This document shows, one piece after another, positions 6,018 through 6,473 of a DNA stretch of 6,473 bases. Within the stretch, counting starts at the first letter, position 1. Each line of letters opens with the position of its first letter. This DNA is from Gammaproteobacteria bacterium (lineage in GTDB: Bacteria; Pseudomonadota; Gammaproteobacteria; Pseudomonadales; Azotimanducaceae): assembly GCA_009839405.1 (NCBI GenBank), contig VXPR01000564.1:981-7453 (forward strand), written 5' to 3'. The translations under genes were made by a program, and so were the position numbers. The notes beneath the pieces are model-generated. The model made no database searches. It was not told the DNA's origin and saw nothing but the letters and a program-made list of their open reading frames with translations.

Positions 6018-6341
6018 ATGACCTTTGTCGTCGGCGATAGCTGCATCAAGTGCAAGCTCACGGATTGCGTGGAAGTGTGCCCGGTGGACTGCTTCTACGA
6101 GGGCCCCAACATGCTCGTCATTCACCCCGACGAGTGCATCGACTGCGCCCTGTGCGAACCCGAATGCCCCGTGGACGCCATCCATTCCGAGGACGAGATC
6201 CCCCAAGGGCAGGAGCAGTTCCTGGAACTCAACGCCGAACTCGCCGAGGTCTGGCCCAACATCACAGAAAAGAAGGACGCGCCTGACGACGAGGCCGAAT
6301 GGCGCGACGTACCCGACAAGCTGCAGTATCTCGAACGCTAG
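6018..6341 (+). CDS. fdxA: 7Fe ferredoxin FdxA ([3Fe-4S][4Fe-4S])
   Basis: A small soluble electron carrier of the Azotobacter vinelandii ferredoxin I type. The 107-residue protein has the full cysteine pattern. Counting without the initiator Met, Cys8, 16 and 49 match the [3Fe-4S] ligands, Cys20, 39, 42 and 45 the [4Fe-4S] ligands, and Cys24 the free cysteine near the cluster; an extra Cys11 is also present, as in the family. Motifs CVEVCPVDCFYEGPN and CIDCALCEPECPVDAI are nearly unchanged from the family, followed by the acidic C-terminal extension (LNAELAEVWPNITEKKDAPDD) to LER at the end. ATG 6018 fits the family N-terminus (MTFVV); the sequence before it has no strong Shine-Dalgarno. In Pseudomonas fdxA lies next to rpoS and mutS; here it follows nlpD directly, with its own likely promoter. 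Confidence 0.97.
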   Translation: MTFVVGDSCIKCKLTDCVEVCPVDCFYEGPNMLVIHPDECIDCALCEPECPVDAIHSEDEIPQGQEQFLELNAELAEVWPNITEKKDAPDDEAEWRDVPDKLQYLER

Positions 6342-6473
6342 CAGCTCGCGCGAGCAAACTGCGGACGCGCCCGTCAGGGCGCGCTAGTGCGTGGACAAGG
6401 CGGGCCGGCCCTCGGGGGGGGTGGCATTTTGCGTGCCGACGCCCGCCCGGTGCGGGGGTGGGCGGGAAAAAAA
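6342..6473. other. non-coding tail with no recognisable gene; GC hairpin and A7 at the end
   Basis: No convincing coding frame is seen after fdxA. Besides the hairpin at 6366-6383 there is a G8 run at 6414-6421 and a second inverted repeat (arms 6440-6448 and 6456-6464, 9 pairs with one G-T, 7-base loop), followed by GG and seven A to the last base. The hairpin is followed by A on the + strand, and on the - strand T precedes it, so neither strand shows a normal terminator. The low-complexity end may mark the edge of an assembled contig. Confidence 0.5.
6366..6383 (+). terminator. hairpin downstream of fdxA, possible terminator without a T-tract
   Basis: A perfect 7-base-pair stem (CGCGCCC / GGGCGCG) with the 4-base loop GTCA begins 25 bases after the fdxA stop. 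The following bases (CTAGTGCGTGG) hold no run of T, so this is not a standard intrinsic terminator. It may act as a 3'-end stabiliser, a weak terminator, or have no role. Confidence 0.35.

Noticed and set aside
5328..6206. - strand open frame opposite nlpD and fdxA (292 codons)
   Set aside because: It covers the strongly conserved + strand ferredoxin and the nlpD linker, and its product is low-complexity without domains.
6440..6473. Intrinsic terminator from the hairpin at the end of the window
   Set aside because: The stem is followed by A on the + strand, and reading the - strand no T-run follows it, so it fits a terminator on neither strand.

Overview
This window is a dense, single-strand gene cluster from a high-GC (roughly two-thirds G+C by eye) gammaproteobacterium. 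Every real gene reads on the + strand. The genes follow the well-known gammaproteobacterial backbone pyrG-kdsA-eno-ftsB-ispD-ispF-truD-surE-pcm-nlpD-rpoS-fdxA, but with several members missing. The KdsA, enolase and KdsA-terminal sequences look closer to Xanthomonadales-type proteins than to enteric or Pseudomonas ones. I place the organism only as a high-GC gammaproteobacterium with Xanthomonas-like features, possibly an uncultured lineage.

Layout: 1-42 is the tail of an upstream gene, probably pyrG by position. Then come kdsA (63-899, KDO-8-phosphate synthase), eno (896-2215, enolase), ftsB (2215-2535, divisome), truD (about 2544-3485, tRNA pseudouridine-13 synthase), pcm (3482-4144, isoaspartyl methyltransferase), a DUF368/PopT-type undecaprenyl-phosphate translocase (4141-5001) and nlpD (4998-5927, LysM/degenerate M23 lipoprotein activator of amidase). 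After a 90-base gap that carries a likely promoter comes fdxA (6018-6341, 7Fe ferredoxin). The last 132 bases hold no gene, only two GC-rich hairpins and an A7 run at the very end.

From kdsA to nlpD the genes are packed with 1- or 4-base overlaps, and a gap of about 8 bases before truD. This suggests one translationally coupled transcription unit. Its products serve outer-membrane LPS precursor synthesis (KdsA), cell division (FtsB, NlpD), recycling of the lipid carrier for wall and LPS glycans (DUF368), glycolysis (Eno), and RNA and protein upkeep (TruD, Pcm). fdxA is separately promoted.

Notable points: ispD-ispF, surE and rpoS are absent from their usual slots. TruD lacks a normal start codon and is internally shortened. 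KdsA carries the full metal-binding residue set of the metal-dependent class. I see no phage, IS, CRISPR, defence or toxin-antitoxin genes, and nothing that amounts to a new multi-gene system.
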